Origin: CAVWSM01 sp963798505
Lineage (GTDB): Bacteria > Actinomycetota > Actinomycetes > Jiangellales > Jiangellaceae
Direction of reading: 5' to 3'
Assembly: GCA_963798505.1 (NCBI GenBank)
Contig: CAWCTX010000011.1
Span: 1-64,000, forward strand
DNA: 64,000 nt
Positions 16,915-26,120 of this stretch are shown here, piece after piece. The position numbers and the translations under genes were made by a program. The notes below the pieces were generated by a model. That model saw nothing but the letters and a program-made list of their open reading frames with translations. It did no database searches and had not been told where the DNA came from. The first letter of the stretch is position 1. Each line of letters begins with the position of its first letter.

Positions 16915-18096
16915 TCACGCATCCCGCACGGCGGCTCGCCGCTCGGCTGCGGCCGGGGCGAACAGGAACACGCCGAGCCCGCCGATGGCCACGACCCAGA
17001 GCGCGGTGCCGAGGCCGATCGCGTGGCCGAGGAAGCCGATCAGCGGCGGGCCCACAAGGATCGCCGCGTAGCCGAGTGTCGCCGCGAACGCGATGGCGTC
17101 GGCCGATCGGCCCGGCGTCTCGCCCGCCGCGCTCATGGCAGCCGGGAACACGAGCGCGGCGCCGAGCCCCCACAGCAGCGCGCCCACATAGGCGGCCGCG
17201 AGCACCGGCACCGCGAGTGTGACCACGACCCCGACCGTCAGCGCGACACCCGCAAGGCGAAGCGCGGCCGTCCGACCGCGCCAGGCGATGATCTGCGGCC
17301 CGGCAAACCTCGTCAGGCCCATGGCGAGCGCGAACACCGTGTAGCCGGCCGCGGCGCCCGCCTCCGTCGCGCCGCGCTCGTCGGCGAGCAGCAGCGCAAA
17401 CCAGTCGGATGCGGCGCCCTCCGCGATCGTCCCGCTGAGCGTGAGCGCGCCGATGGCGGCGAGGCGCGGGCTCAGGAACCGTCGGGCGGCGCGGGGCTGG
17501 TCATGCGCGTGCTCGTCGGCCGCGGCTGCCACTGCCCGGTCGGAGATGAACATCGTGAGCGCGACCACCAGCACCGGTGCCGAAACCAGTGCAGCGGTCA
17601 GGAAGTGTCCGCGGGGCGACACGTCGAGGGCCGCGGCACCGACGCCAAGGACGGCGCCGATCATCGCTCCGAAGCTCCACATCGCGTGGTAGCGCGGCAT
17701 CCAGTCGCGGCCTGCCTGTGACTCGGCGGCGTGGCCGTGCACGTTCATGGCCACGTCCCACGCGCCGTAGGAGAAGCCGAAGACGAAGAGCGCGGCAGCG
17801 AGCATGAGCACCGACGAGGCGAACGCGAGCATGACCATCGCGGTAAGCGCAACCGCGGCGGTGATCGTGATGACCCGCTTGCTCCCGACGCGCGAGACGA
17901 CGCGCCCGGTGAGCGGCATCGACAGCAACGACCCGATGCCCATGGCCAGCAGCGCCCGGCCGAGCTCGGCCTCGGTCGCGCCAACGGCGTCGCGCAGGGC
18001 GGGGATGCGAGAGGCCCAGGTGCCCTGCGCGACGCCGCTCACGGCGAAGACGACACCCGTCGCGATGCCGGCACGGCGCAGCCGTTCAGTGATCAC
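16915..18096 (-). CDS. MFS transporter
   Basis: 393-residue permease with 12 predicted membrane segments, of the group resembling FucP/YbjJ-type MFS proteins. It has GVVFAVSGVAQGTWASRIPAL in helix 1, the motif A region PLTGRVVSRVGSKRV, and FSYGAWDVAMNVHGHAAE followed by PRYHAMWSFGAMIGAV, a pair typical of this subgroup. Substrate unknown. GTG 18096 is preceded by GGGAGGGTGA and overlaps the repaired thpR end by 11 bases. Confidence 0.87.
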   Translation of the reverse strand: MITERLRRAGIATGVVFAVSGVAQGTWASRIPALRDAVGATEAELGRALLAMGIGSLLSMPLTGRVVSRVGSKRVITITAAVALTAMVMLAFASSVLMLAAALFVFGFSYGAWDVAMNVHGHAAESQAGRDWMPRYHAMWSFGAMIGAVLGVGAAALDVSPRGHFLTAALVSAPVLVVALTMFISDRAVAAAADEHAHDQPRAARRFLSPRLAAIGALTLSGTIAEGAASDWFALLLADERGATEAGAAAGYTVFALAMGLTRFAGPQIIAWRGRTAALRLAGVALTVGVVVTLAVPVLAAAYVGALLWGLGAALVFPAAMSAAGETPGRSADAIAFAATLGYAAILVGPPLIGFLGHAIGLGTALWVVAIGGLGVFLFAPAAAERRAAVRDA

Positions 18097-18659
18097 CAGT
18101 CACCCTCCCACTGAGCGGCCAGCTCTCGACGACGGTGTGCAGGGCAGACCGTGCTGGGCCCTGGCCGAGCTGGGAGCGCATGAGCGAGTACGAGTGGACT
18201 GGCCAGGCGGGTCCCGGCGTAGCCGCGGAGCGCGTCGACGAACGGTCGGAGGTCTTGCGGTGCGGTGGCCCGGGCGACTGTGAGGTGCGGCCGGAAGGGC
18301 CGGTCCTCCATCGTGATCCCGCTGCGCCGGCAGGCCGCCTGCACCGACTGGGCGAGCGCGCGGAGCTCGGCTCGCGCCCCATCAAGGCCGACCCAGAGGA
18401 CCCGGCCGTCGAACTTGCCGGCGCCACGGAAGGCGACCTCGTGCTCGTGGTGCCGGCGACCGGCTCTGCCCAGCCGCGCCCTCAGCTCGGGCAGGGATTC
18501 GTCGGGCACCTCACCGAGGAAGGCCAGCGTCAGGTGCCACGTGTCCGGCCGTGACCAGCGGAGAGCCCCCGCGGCGTCGAGGGCACGCGCCGCGCGCAGC
18601 CCGGTCTGGAGGTCGGCCCGCGCCGGAGCCGGCGGGGAGACGGCGACGAACAGCCTCAC
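18086..18659 (-). pseudogene. thpR: RNA 2',3'-cyclic phosphodiesterase, one extra base
   Basis: 2H phosphoesterase that opens 2',3'-cyclic phosphates at RNA ends. The two catalytic HxTx motifs are visible as WHLTLAFLGEV and RPHLTVARA. The start VRLFVAVSPPAPARADL is typical. After LRGYAG an extra A (plus-strand t at 18212) breaks the frame; skipping it restores PAWPVHSYSLMRSQLGQG and ALHTVVESWPL, the normal C-terminus. Repaired length 190 residues. Start GTG 18659 overlaps the upstream stop (GTGA). Its operon partners do not suggest a specific RNA substrate. Confidence 0.85.
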
Positions 18660-19405
18660 TGCGTGGCGACAGCCATGCGCTCGCTGAGCAACGTCAGCGT
18701 CGCCGCACTGCCGTCCGTGCGCAGCGCGTCGATCGGACCACGCCCCCAGAGCCACAGCAGCAGATCGACAGGGTCGCCGGCAACGACCGCGTCGGTGGCA
18801 TCGGCCTTGTCGCCGACGGTGCCGGGCTCGACCGCGACGGAGTCGGACTCGAGACAGACGGTCCAGGAGCGGTCGCGGGTCTGCAGGACGACGGTGGCCG
18901 GCGGGATCTCGGCAACCGGCCACCCAAGGCCGGGATCGCCAAGAAATCTCGTGAGCACCTCGTCGACGCCGTCGAGCGCCAGGGACGCGTCGATGCTCGT
19001 GACGTCGTCGGCAGCCTGTTCGGCATCGATGCGGTGCACGACTGACTCCTGAGCCATGCGACGCGCCCAGAAACCTGCGGTCTGCTCGGCCGGCCACCAG
19101 GTGTAGGCCTCGGTCGTCTCGTCCCGGGCGCGCAGCTCGGCGAGGAGGGCGGAGTGCGCCGATTCGAGCTTGTCCAGCGGCGGCTGCTCGGGACGCTCCG
19201 CCGGCCAGGCGCTCGGCCGGCCGTGTCGCAGGCAGTGGACCTTGTGCAGGTAGACCTCCCCGACGTGATCGACGAGGTCGGTCACGGTCCAGCCCGGGCA
19301 GGAAGGCACGTCGGCGTCGAGATGGGGAGCGGCTATCTCCCGCAGGCGTTGCCCGTCGGCGTCGAGGTGCCGAAGGTAGGCGTCGTACGGCAGCCGAGTG
19401 CTCAT
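18656..19405 (-). CDS. Maleylpyruvate isomerase family mycothiol-dependent protein
   Basis: 249-residue DinB-like four-helix protein of the mycothiol-dependent maleylpyruvate isomerase family. It shows CPGWTVTDLVDHVGEVYLHK near residue 35 (family SxxDLVxHxxxV pattern with the metal His), WWPAEQTAGFWARRMAQESVVHRIDAEQA with two further metal histidine positions, and a C-terminal SCP2-like domain with VAGDPVDLLLWLWGR. Members use mycothiol, the actinobacterial thiol, for isomerisation or conjugation. The real substrate is unknown. ATG 19405 overlaps the MFS stop (ATGA). Confidence 0.88.
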   Translation of the reverse strand: MSTRLPYDAYLRHLDADGQRLREIAAPHLDADVPSCPGWTVTDLVDHVGEVYLHKVHCLRHGRPSAWPAERPEQPPLDKLESAHSALLAELRARDETTEAYTWWPAEQTAGFWARRMAQESVVHRIDAEQAADDVTSIDASLALDGVDEVLTRFLGDPGLGWPVAEIPPATVVLQTRDRSWTVCLESDSVAVEPGTVGDKADATDAVVAGDPVDLLLWLWGRGPIDALRTDGSAATLTLLSERMAVATQ

Positions 19406-20649
19406 GCCAACGATCCTGCCGCAGCCGACCGCGCTCGCCACCTCACCGGTCGCATCTCGAGGCCACTCCGCGCGGCGAACACCGCGGTCACGGCGATGGC
19501 GCCCAGCGCGGTGGCCAGTCCGCCGCCGGCGATCGTCCACCGGGGGCCCAGGTGCTCGCCGACCCATCCAACGAGCGGCGCGCCGAATGGGGTGCCGCCC
19601 ATGAACACCAGCAGGTAGAGCGACATCACCCTGCCCCGCATGCCGGGGTCGACGGTTGTCTGCATGTAGCTGTTGATCGCGGTCATGAGCGTGAGCGCGG
19701 TGAACCCGGCAAGCGTCAGGAAGATCGCGAACAAGGCGTACGTGGGCATGGTGCTCGCCGCGATCTCCACGGCTCCGAACAGCACCGCCGCGGCAACCAC
19801 GAACCGGTGACTGACCTGGCCACGGCGGGCCGCCAGCAAGGCGCCCGCCAGGCTGCCGATCGCCAGGATCGAGCCGAGCAGGCCGAACTCGCCGGCGCCC
19901 TTGCCGTAGACCTCAGTGGACATCAGGGCCATCGTCATCTGGAAGTTGAGGCCGAACGTGCCGGTGAAGAACGCGACTGCCATGATCAGCTGGAGATCGG
20001 GGCGTCCACGCACGTAGGCGAGGCCGGCGCGCAGGCCACCGCTGTCCTTGGCCCTGCGGCGCGGCGGCGTGAGGCCGCGCATCCGCATGAGCATGAGCAG
20101 CGGGCCAAGGAACGTCAGCGCGTTGAGGACGAAGACCCAGCCGATGCCGACGAGCATGATCAGCAGGCCGGCCACTCCCGGCCCGACGATGCGGGCGGTC
20201 TGGAAGGAGACGCTGTTGAGCCCGACCGCGTTGGGCAGGTCCTCGACCGGGACGAGCTCGCCGACGACCGACTGTCGTGCCGGCGTGTCGAGGGCGTTGA
20301 CGACGCCGAGCAGGAAGGCCAGGAGGTAGACGTTCCACACCTGGATGGCGCCGCTGAGCGTGAGGATGCCCTGCGTCAACGCCAGCGCGGCCAGCGCCAC
20401 CTGGGTGACTTTGAGGATCTTGACCTTGGGCAGCCGGTCGGCGAGCAACCCGCCGAGCGGGCTCGCCAGCATCGGCAGGAACTGCAGGCCGGTGGTGATG
20501 CCGAGCGCGACAGCGCTGCCCGCGGTGAGCTGCAGGACGAGCCAGTCCTGGGCGACTCGCTGCATCCACGTTCCGATGTTGCTGACCACCATCCCTGACC
20601 AGAACAGCCGGTAGTTGTGGTGGTGCAGCGATCGGAACGTCGGACTCAA
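19402..20649 (-). CDS. MFS transporter (EntS-like MFS_3 family)
   Basis: 415-residue permease of the MFS_3/enterobactin-exporter-like family. The N-terminus FRSLHHHNYRLFWSGMVVSNIGTWMQRVAQDWLVL is highly characteristic, as is LGGLLADRLPKVKILKVTQ and AFLLGVVNALDTPARQSVVGELVP. Twelve hydrophobic segments follow. Start is a TTG at 20649 overlapping the MarR stop, so the transporter is translated with its likely regulator. Probable drug or metabolite efflux. Confidence 0.9.
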   Translation of the reverse strand: MSPTFRSLHHHNYRLFWSGMVVSNIGTWMQRVAQDWLVLQLTAGSAVALGITTGLQFLPMLASPLGGLLADRLPKVKILKVTQVALAALALTQGILTLSGAIQVWNVYLLAFLLGVVNALDTPARQSVVGELVPVEDLPNAVGLNSVSFQTARIVGPGVAGLLIMLVGIGWVFVLNALTFLGPLLMLMRMRGLTPPRRRAKDSGGLRAGLAYVRGRPDLQLIMAVAFFTGTFGLNFQMTMALMSTEVYGKGAGEFGLLGSILAIGSLAGALLAARRGQVSHRFVVAAAVLFGAVEIAASTMPTYALFAIFLTLAGFTALTLMTAINSYMQTTVDPGMRGRVMSLYLLVFMGGTPFGAPLVGWVGEHLGPRWTIAGGGLATALGAIAVTAVFAARSGLEMRPVRWRARSAAAGSLA

Positions 20650-21083
20650 ACCAGGGCCAGCCTTTCCAGGATCGGCGCCGCGCGGCGCAGGAGATCTCGT
20701 TCGTCAGGGGTGAGCTCGCGCAGCCGCTGGGCCAGCCAAGCGTCCCGGCGGCGGCGGTCCTCGGCGAGCAATGCGGCGCCCGAGTCGGTGAGCGCGACTA
20801 GCACCTGGCGCCGGTCGACCTCGGCCGCCGTGCGAGTGACGTAGCCCAGCTCCACCAGGGATGTCACGGTGCGCGTCATCGACGGCGGCTGGACCTTCTC
20901 GGCCTGGGCGAGCTCGCCGACGGTGAGCGGACCCTTGCTCTGCAGGCAGGCCATGGCGGACAGCTGGTTGAGCGTGAGGCCGGCCGCCCGCTCGCTGCGC
21001 AGTCGCCGTACGAGGCGCTGCACCGAGATCCGCAACGCGCTCGCGAGAGCAGTATCGCTGCGGACCGGGGTGGGCGTGGGCAT
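20646..21083 (-). CDS. MarR family transcriptional regulator
   Basis: 145-residue MarR-type winged-helix regulator: LRISVQRLVRRLRSERAAGLTLNQLSAMACL (dimer helices), LTVGELAQAEKVQPPSMTRTVTSLVELGYV (recognition helix), AAEVDRRQVLVALTDSG (wing with the conserved DRR). ATG 21083 is chosen over ATG 21095 because TATGCT (21091-21096) sits 7 bases before it, giving a leaderless start. The upstream ATG lies inside an operator arm. It probably represses itself and the EntS-like exporter. Confidence 0.92.
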   Translation of the reverse strand: MPTPTPVRSDTALASALRISVQRLVRRLRSERAAGLTLNQLSAMACLQSKGPLTVGELAQAEKVQPPSMTRTVTSLVELGYVTRTAAEVDRRQVLVALTDSGAALLAEDRRRRDAWLAQRLRELTPDERDLLRRAAPILERLALV

Positions 21084-21084
21084 A

Positions 21085-21118
21085 TTCGTTAGCATAACTC
21101 ATTACCTCTGCTAACGAA
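21085..21118. promoter_or_regulatory. Inverted-repeat operator at the MarR promoter
   Basis: TTCGTTAGCA (21085-21094) and TGCTAACGAA (21109-21118) form a perfect 10-bp inverted repeat. On the minus strand the right-hand arm contains the -10 box TATGCT. A MarR dimer binding here would cover the promoter. Confidence 0.75.
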
Positions 21119-21172
21119 ATATCGCGTCGGGGGGCGAGGGTCGGCATGCCGCCGGTGACGTACGCTCCGGCC

Positions 21173-23626
21173 ATGGCTCCACCAGTCCTGCCTCAGCGTG
21201 CCCGGGTCGTGATCATCGGCGGAGGAGTCATCGGCACCTCCGTGGCCTACCACCTCGCCCACCTGGGCTGGCGCGACGTGGTGCTGCTGGAGCGCGACCA
21301 GCTGACGTCCGGCACGACCTGGCATGCCGCCGGGCTCGTGGTCACGTTCGGGTCGACCTCCGAGACCTCGACCGAGTTCCGGAAGTACACCCGCGACCTC
21401 TACACCCGGCTCGAGGCCGAGACCGGCTTGTCGACCGGCTTCATGCCCGTGGGCTTCATTGAAGTGGCGACCGACGAGGACCGGCTGGAGGAGTATCGCC
21501 GCGTGTCGGCCTTCAACCGCTACTGCGGAGTGGACGTGCACGAGATCTCGGCACGCGAGGTCGGTGAGCTCTTCCCGTTGGCGCGTACGGACGACATCCT
21601 GGCCGGCTTCTACGTCAAGGAGGACGGTCGCGCCAACCCGGTCGACGTGACGATGTCGCTGGCCAAGGGCGCGCGGATGGCCGGGGCGACGATCGTCGAG
21701 GGCGTGCCCGTCAGCGACGTCCTTACGCACAACGGCGCAGTCACGGGTGTCCGTACCCCGTACGGCGACATCGAGGCGGAATACGTCGTGAACTGCGCGG
21801 GCATGTGGGCCCGGCAGCTGGCGGCGATGTCGGGCGTCAGCGTCCCGCTCCAGGCGGCAGAGCACTACTACCTGATCACGGACGAGATCGCGGGGATATC
21901 AAAGGCATGGCCGGTGCTGGAGGACCCGGGCTCCTACGGGTACTTCCGCGAGGAGGGCGGCGGCCTGATGATCGGCCTGTTCGAGGAGGTCTGCGCGCCC
22001 TGGCAGGTCGGCGGCATCCCGGATGACTTCTCCTTCGGCGAGCTGCGCCCGGACTGGGACCGCATGGGCCCATACCTGGAGAAGGCGATGCGCCGGGTGC
22101 CGATCTCGCTGGACACCGGCGTCCGCAAGTTCTTCTGCGGCCCGGAGAGCTTCACCCCCGACCTGCAGCCGGTCGTGGGCGAGGCGCCGGAGCTCAAGAA
22201 CTACTTCGTCGCCGCCGGGCTCAACTCGATCGGCATCCTGACCGGCGGCGGGATCGGTCGGGCCGTCGCCCAGTGGATCGTCGACGGCCGGCCGGACATC
22301 GACGTCACCGGGCTCAACATCGACCGGCTGCACGCCTACCAGGCCAACCCGGAGTACCTCGCCACGCGCACCGTCGAGTCGCTCGGCCAGGTTTACCAGT
22401 GCCACTACCCGACGAAGTCGATGCAGACCGCGCGCGGCGCCAAGACGTCGGTGTGGCACGACCGGCTCGCCGCCGCGGGCGCCTACTTCCGCGACGTCAG
22501 CGGGTGGGAGTCGCCGGACTGGTACGCGCCCGCCGGGGTCGAGCCGGTGGTCGAGCGCCTGTCCTGGGGGCGGCAGAACTGGTTCCCCTACTGGGCGGAA
22601 GAGCACCGGGCCGCCCGCGAGGGCGTCATCTGCATGGACATGTCGTTCATGTCGAAGTTCCGGGTGGAGGGCCGTGACGCCGGAGCCTTCCTCGACCGGC
22701 TCTCGGCGAACCATGTCGACGGCGAGCCGGGACTCATCACGTACACCCAGTGGCTCAACGACGGCGGCACGATCGAGGCCGACCTGACGGTGACCAAGCT
22801 CGCCGACGACCGGTTCTGGGTGGTCGCGACCGACACCGCCCACCGCCACGTCGAGACGTGGATGCGCCACCACCTGGGCGACGGGCACGCCTTCGTCACC
22901 GACGTGACCGGCGGTTACGCGCAGCTCAACGTCCAGGGGCCGCGGTCGCGCGAGGTGCTCCAGTCGGTCACCTCCGCCGACCTGTCCAACGAGGCCTTCC
23001 CGTTCCGCACGGCGAAGGAGATCGACATCGGTTTCGCCCGGGTGCTCTGCGTGCGCATCACCTACCTCGGCGAGCTCGGTTACGAGCTGTACGTCCCCGC
23101 GGAGCAGGCGACCCACGTGTACGACCGGGTCGTCGCGGCCGGCCGGGCCGCCGGCATGCGGCACGCCGGGCTGAAGGCGCTGAGCAGCCTGCGCATGGAG
23201 AAGGGCTACCGCGACTACGGGCACGACATCGACAACACCGACTCCGTGCTCGAGGCCGGGCTGGGCTTCGCCGTCGACCTGTCCAAGCCGGAGTTCATCG
23301 GGCGCGACGCGGTGCTCGCCAAGAAGGCCGAGGGCCCACTGACCCGGCGGCTCGTGCAGGTCCTGGTGCGCGACCCGGAGCCGATGATGTTCCACGCCGA
23401 GCCGGTCTTCCGGGACGGCAAGGCCGTGGGCTATGTGCGCGCGGCCTCGTACGGTCACACGCTCGGGGGCGCCGTCGGCCTCGCGATGGTGGAGGCCGGC
23501 GAGCCGGTGGACCAGGCCTATCTCGACACCGGCGACTGGGAGGTCGACATCGCCGGAAGGTTGTTCCCGGTCACCGCGTCGTTGCGTCCGCTGTACGACC
23601 CGACGATGACGCGCATCCGCGCCTAG
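21173..23626 (+). CDS. FAD-dependent dimethylglycine/sarcosine dehydrogenase-like oxidoreductase with GcvT domain
   Basis: 817-residue two-part enzyme. The N-terminal half is a DAO-type flavoprotein: ARVVIIGGGVIGTSVAYHLA (GxGxxG), VVLLERDQLTSGTTWHAAGL, where the His of TTWHAAG is the covalent FAD attachment point in dimethylglycine dehydrogenase. The FAO_M linker includes YYLITDEIAGI, EEGGGLMIGLFE and KFFCGPESFTPD. The C-terminal half is the folate-binding GcvT domain (MDMSFMSKFRVEG, YTQWLNDGGTIEADLTV, YLGELGYELYVP, GLKALSSLRMEKGYRDYGHD). It oxidatively demethylates an N-methylglycine-type substrate, passing formaldehyde to folate. Start ATG 21173 follows TACGCT by 6 bases (leaderless); ATG 21146 is an alternative. 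Confidence 0.93.
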   Translation: MAPPVLPQRARVVIIGGGVIGTSVAYHLAHLGWRDVVLLERDQLTSGTTWHAAGLVVTFGSTSETSTEFRKYTRDLYTRLEAETGLSTGFMPVGFIEVATDEDRLEEYRRVSAFNRYCGVDVHEISAREVGELFPLARTDDILAGFYVKEDGRANPVDVTMSLAKGARMAGATIVEGVPVSDVLTHNGAVTGVRTPYGDIEAEYVVNCAGMWARQLAAMSGVSVPLQAAEHYYLITDEIAGISKAWPVLEDPGSYGYFREEGGGLMIGLFEEVCAPWQVGGIPDDFSFGELRPDWDRMGPYLEKAMRRVPISLDTGVRKFFCGPESFTPDLQPVVGEAPELKNYFVAAGLNSIGILTGGGIGRAVAQWIVDGRPDIDVTGLNIDRLHAYQANPEYLATRTVESLGQVYQCHYPTKSMQTARGAKTSVWHDRLAAAGAYFRDVSGWESPDWYAPAGVEPVVERLSWGRQNWFPYWAEEHRAAREGVICMDMSFMSKFRVEGRDAGAFLDRLSANHVDGEPGLITYTQWLNDGGTIEADLTVTKLADDRFWVVATDTAHRHVETWMRHHLGDGHAFVTDVTGGYAQLNVQGPRSREVLQSVTSADLSNEAFPFRTAKEIDIGFARVLCVRITYLGELGYELYVPAEQATHVYDRVVAAGRAAGMRHAGLKALSSLRMEKGYRDYGHDIDNTDSVLEAGLGFAVDLSKPEFIGRDAVLAKKAEGPLTRRLVQVLVRDPEPMMFHAEPVFRDGKAVGYVRAASYGHTLGGAVGLAMVEAGEPVDQAYLDTGDWEVDIAGRLFPVTASLRPLYDPTMTRIRA

Positions 23627-23637
23627 CCGCCGTACGC

Positions 23638-23828
23638 TAGAATTGGTTGCACATCGGCCTCCGCGGTGACGCTCGTCAAGCGAGAATCATGTCTCTGCGG
23701 TAGCCGAGGTGATCCGACCGCATGGTGCGGCCACCGAGGCTCCAGCCGCCGTACGCCTCATCGGCGTCCGCGTGCGGTTTGCGCTCGGCCGCAAGCCAGC
23801 CGGCCCGGTATTTGCACAGGAGGAGCTA
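23638..23828 (+). promoter_or_regulatory. Promoter and long 5' leader of the SNF2-type helicase
   Basis: A -10-like TAGAAT (23638-23643) would give a leader of about 180 bases. The leader contains short stems such as CTCG-TCAAG-CGAG and CGACCGCA...TGCGG and ends in AGGAGG 5 bases before the TTG start. No known riboswitch is recognised. Confidence 0.4.
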
Positions 23829-25964
23829 TTGGCTAGAGGAGGCAAGCGCCGGTCCGGCGCGACCCAAACGGCCCCGCAGCCGCGTCGTGACCGCGGCCTC
23901 GACAACGAGGGCATCATCCCGATCCTCGCGCGCGGCGTGCGCGAGGTCGAAGCTGACGTTCAGCGCGGTCCCTTGCGGCCCTCGGCACGCACCAAGTTCC
24001 AGGTCGTCGCCCTGCTGGTGCGCGAGGAACGCGCCCGCGTCAAGGCTGACCAGACGAGAAGTGACGCCTTCCGTGCCGGGCAGCTCAAGCGGCTCGACGG
24101 GATCGCGACGATCCTGGCCAAGTCCGCCGTCCGCGACACCTCGCTCCTCGCGCTGCTCGCCGAGGACGCTGTCATGTCCGACGCGGCCAGGTCACTCAAG
24201 CGCGACATGCAGATCGCGGCCGGTCTGCAGCCCACGGCCGACGAGGTCACCACCAGCGAGCCCGCCGCAGCCGACCCTGCCACGACCAAGCGTCAAGTCG
24301 TGCCGCAGTCGGTCGTCTCGCGACAGCTTGCCAATCCCTTCCTCGCTCCCGACTACACGCACGTCGGCGCACGCGAGCCGCGGGCGCGCCTGCTGGCCAG
24401 CTGGGAGCTGATCGGCCCCCTGCTCAACTCGTTCGAGTACGCCGCCGCCGGAGCCTCGGCATGCATGGCCCTTCCCGAACCGTCCTCCCTCCGAGCGCCG
24501 CATGGAATGCAGTTGATGCCACACCAGGCGCAGGTGGTCGCCGCGACGAAGCGCGGCCACCGGACCTTCCTGCTCGCCGATGAGCCGGGCCTGGGCAAGA
24601 CGGCTCAGGCACTGCTCGCCGCGCAGGCCGCCCACGCCTACCCACTGCTCGCTGTCGTACCCAACGTCGTCAAGACCAACTGGGCTCGCGAGGCCGCGTT
24701 GTGGACGCCCGGCCACCCGGCCACCGTCGTCCACGGAGACGGCGACACGATCGACGGCTTCGCCGACATCGTCGTCGTCAACTACGAGCTCCTCGACCGT
24801 CACATCGGCTGGCTCGGCGACCTCGGCTTCCGCGGCATGGTGGTCGACGAGGCGCACTTCATCAAGAACAAGAAGTCGCAGCGCTCGCAGCACGTCCTGC
24901 AGCTCTCCGAACGCATCCGGGCCCGCACCGCACGCCCCCTGCTGATGGCACTCACCGGCACCCCGCTGATCAACGACATCGAGGACTTCACGGCCATCTG
25001 GCAGTTCCTCGGCTGGATCGACGAGAAGAAGCCGCGCGGCGAGCTCATGGAGTCCCTGGAGCGGACCGGCCTGACACCGGCGGATCCCGGGTTCTACTCC
25101 GCCGCCCGCGCCTGCGTGATCGATCTGGGCATCGTGCGTCGCCGCAAGGTCGACGTGGCCGCTGACATCCCCGCCCGCCGCATCGCCGACCTCCCCGTCG
25201 AGCTCGACGACGCCGTCGGCCGCTCGATCCGCGATGCCGAGCGCGAGCTCGCCGGCCGCCTCATGTCTCGCTACGAGAGCGCACTCAAGACGCGGACCAC
25301 AGGTGTCCAGATGACGGGCATCGACCACGCCCTCGTACGCCGGGTCGCCGAGTGGGAGCTGGCTGATGCGGCCAACTCGAAGACCGGCGAGCACGTGTTC
25401 AGCATGATGCGACGCATCGGCCAGGCCAAGGCCGGCCTGGCCGCCGACTACGCCGCGCAGCTCGCACACAGCGTCGGCAAGGTTGTCTTCTTCGCCAAGC
25501 ACGTCGACGTGATGGACCTCGCCGAAGAGACCTTCACCAAGCGCGGCATTCGCCACGCGTCGATCCGGGGCGATCAGACGACAACGAAGCGCCAGAAGAA
25601 CATCGACGCCTTCGTGAACGATCCCGACGTCTCCATCGCGGTCTGCTCGCTGATGGCTGCGGGCGTCGGCATCAACCTTCAGGTCGCCTCCAACCTGGTG
25701 CTCGCCGAGCTCTCCTGGACCGACGCCGAGCAGACGCAGGCCATCGACCGCGTGCACCGCATCGGTCAGGCAGAGCCCGTCACCGCCTGGCGCATCATCG
25801 CTGCGCAGACCATCGACACCAAGATCGCGGAGCTCATCGACAGCAAGGCCGGACTCGCCGCCAGGGCACTCGACGGCTCGGACGAAGAGGTGTCATCGGC
25901 GACCGACGTCCAGCTCGAGGCGCTCGTCGCACTGTTGACGGACGCGTTGTCAGCCTCGCTCTAG
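23829..25964 (+). CDS. SNF2-family DEAD/DEAH helicase
   Basis: 711-residue SF2 Swi2/Snf2-type ATPase. The N-terminal 190 residues (NEGIIPILARGVREVEADV, PSARTKFQVVALLVREERAR) are specific to this actinobacterial group. Then come motif I LADEPGLGKTAQALLAA, motif II VVDEAHFIKNKKSQRS (DEAH), motif III LMALTGTPLIND, and in the second RecA domain VVFFAKHVDVMD, AVCSLMAAGVGINL and motif VI QAIDRVHRIGQAEPVTAW. Start TTG 23829 (MARGGKRR) follows a strong AGGAGGAG site. It stands alone, with no methylase, nuclease or DISARM/DndI-type partners, so I read it as a chromosomal remodelling or repair translocase rather than a defence gene. Confidence 0.92.
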   Translation: MARGGKRRSGATQTAPQPRRDRGLDNEGIIPILARGVREVEADVQRGPLRPSARTKFQVVALLVREERARVKADQTRSDAFRAGQLKRLDGIATILAKSAVRDTSLLALLAEDAVMSDAARSLKRDMQIAAGLQPTADEVTTSEPAAADPATTKRQVVPQSVVSRQLANPFLAPDYTHVGAREPRARLLASWELIGPLLNSFEYAAAGASACMALPEPSSLRAPHGMQLMPHQAQVVAATKRGHRTFLLADEPGLGKTAQALLAAQAAHAYPLLAVVPNVVKTNWAREAALWTPGHPATVVHGDGDTIDGFADIVVVNYELLDRHIGWLGDLGFRGMVVDEAHFIKNKKSQRSQHVLQLSERIRARTARPLLMALTGTPLINDIEDFTAIWQFLGWIDEKKPRGELMESLERTGLTPADPGFYSAARACVIDLGIVRRRKVDVAADIPARRIADLPVELDDAVGRSIRDAERELAGRLMSRYESALKTRTTGVQMTGIDHALVRRVAEWELADAANSKTGEHVFSMMRRIGQAKAGLAADYAAQLAHSVGKVVFFAKHVDVMDLAEETFTKRGIRHASIRGDQTTTKRQKNIDAFVNDPDVSIAVCSLMAAGVGINLQVASNLVLAELSWTDAEQTQAIDRVHRIGQAEPVTAWRIIAAQTIDTKIAELIDSKAGLAARALDGSDEEVSSATDVQLEALVALLTDALSASL

Positions 25965-26120
25965 CCACGTGCCGCAAGGCCGGCAAGGGCATGCGTGGGG
26001 GTCTCGGCGCCGCCGTCCTGGTGCCTATGGTCCGCTGCCCCCAGCGAGACGCCACCCATGTGCGGCGCCCACGAGTTGCGCAACGCTGTGTTTCGACATC
26101 TGCAGCGGAAGGAGGAGGCG

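Noticed and set aside
23829..25964. SNF2 helicase as part of a defence system (DISARM, Dnd or similar)
   Set aside because: No methylase, nuclease, phospholipase or other defence partner is adjacent; neighbours are ordinary metabolic genes.
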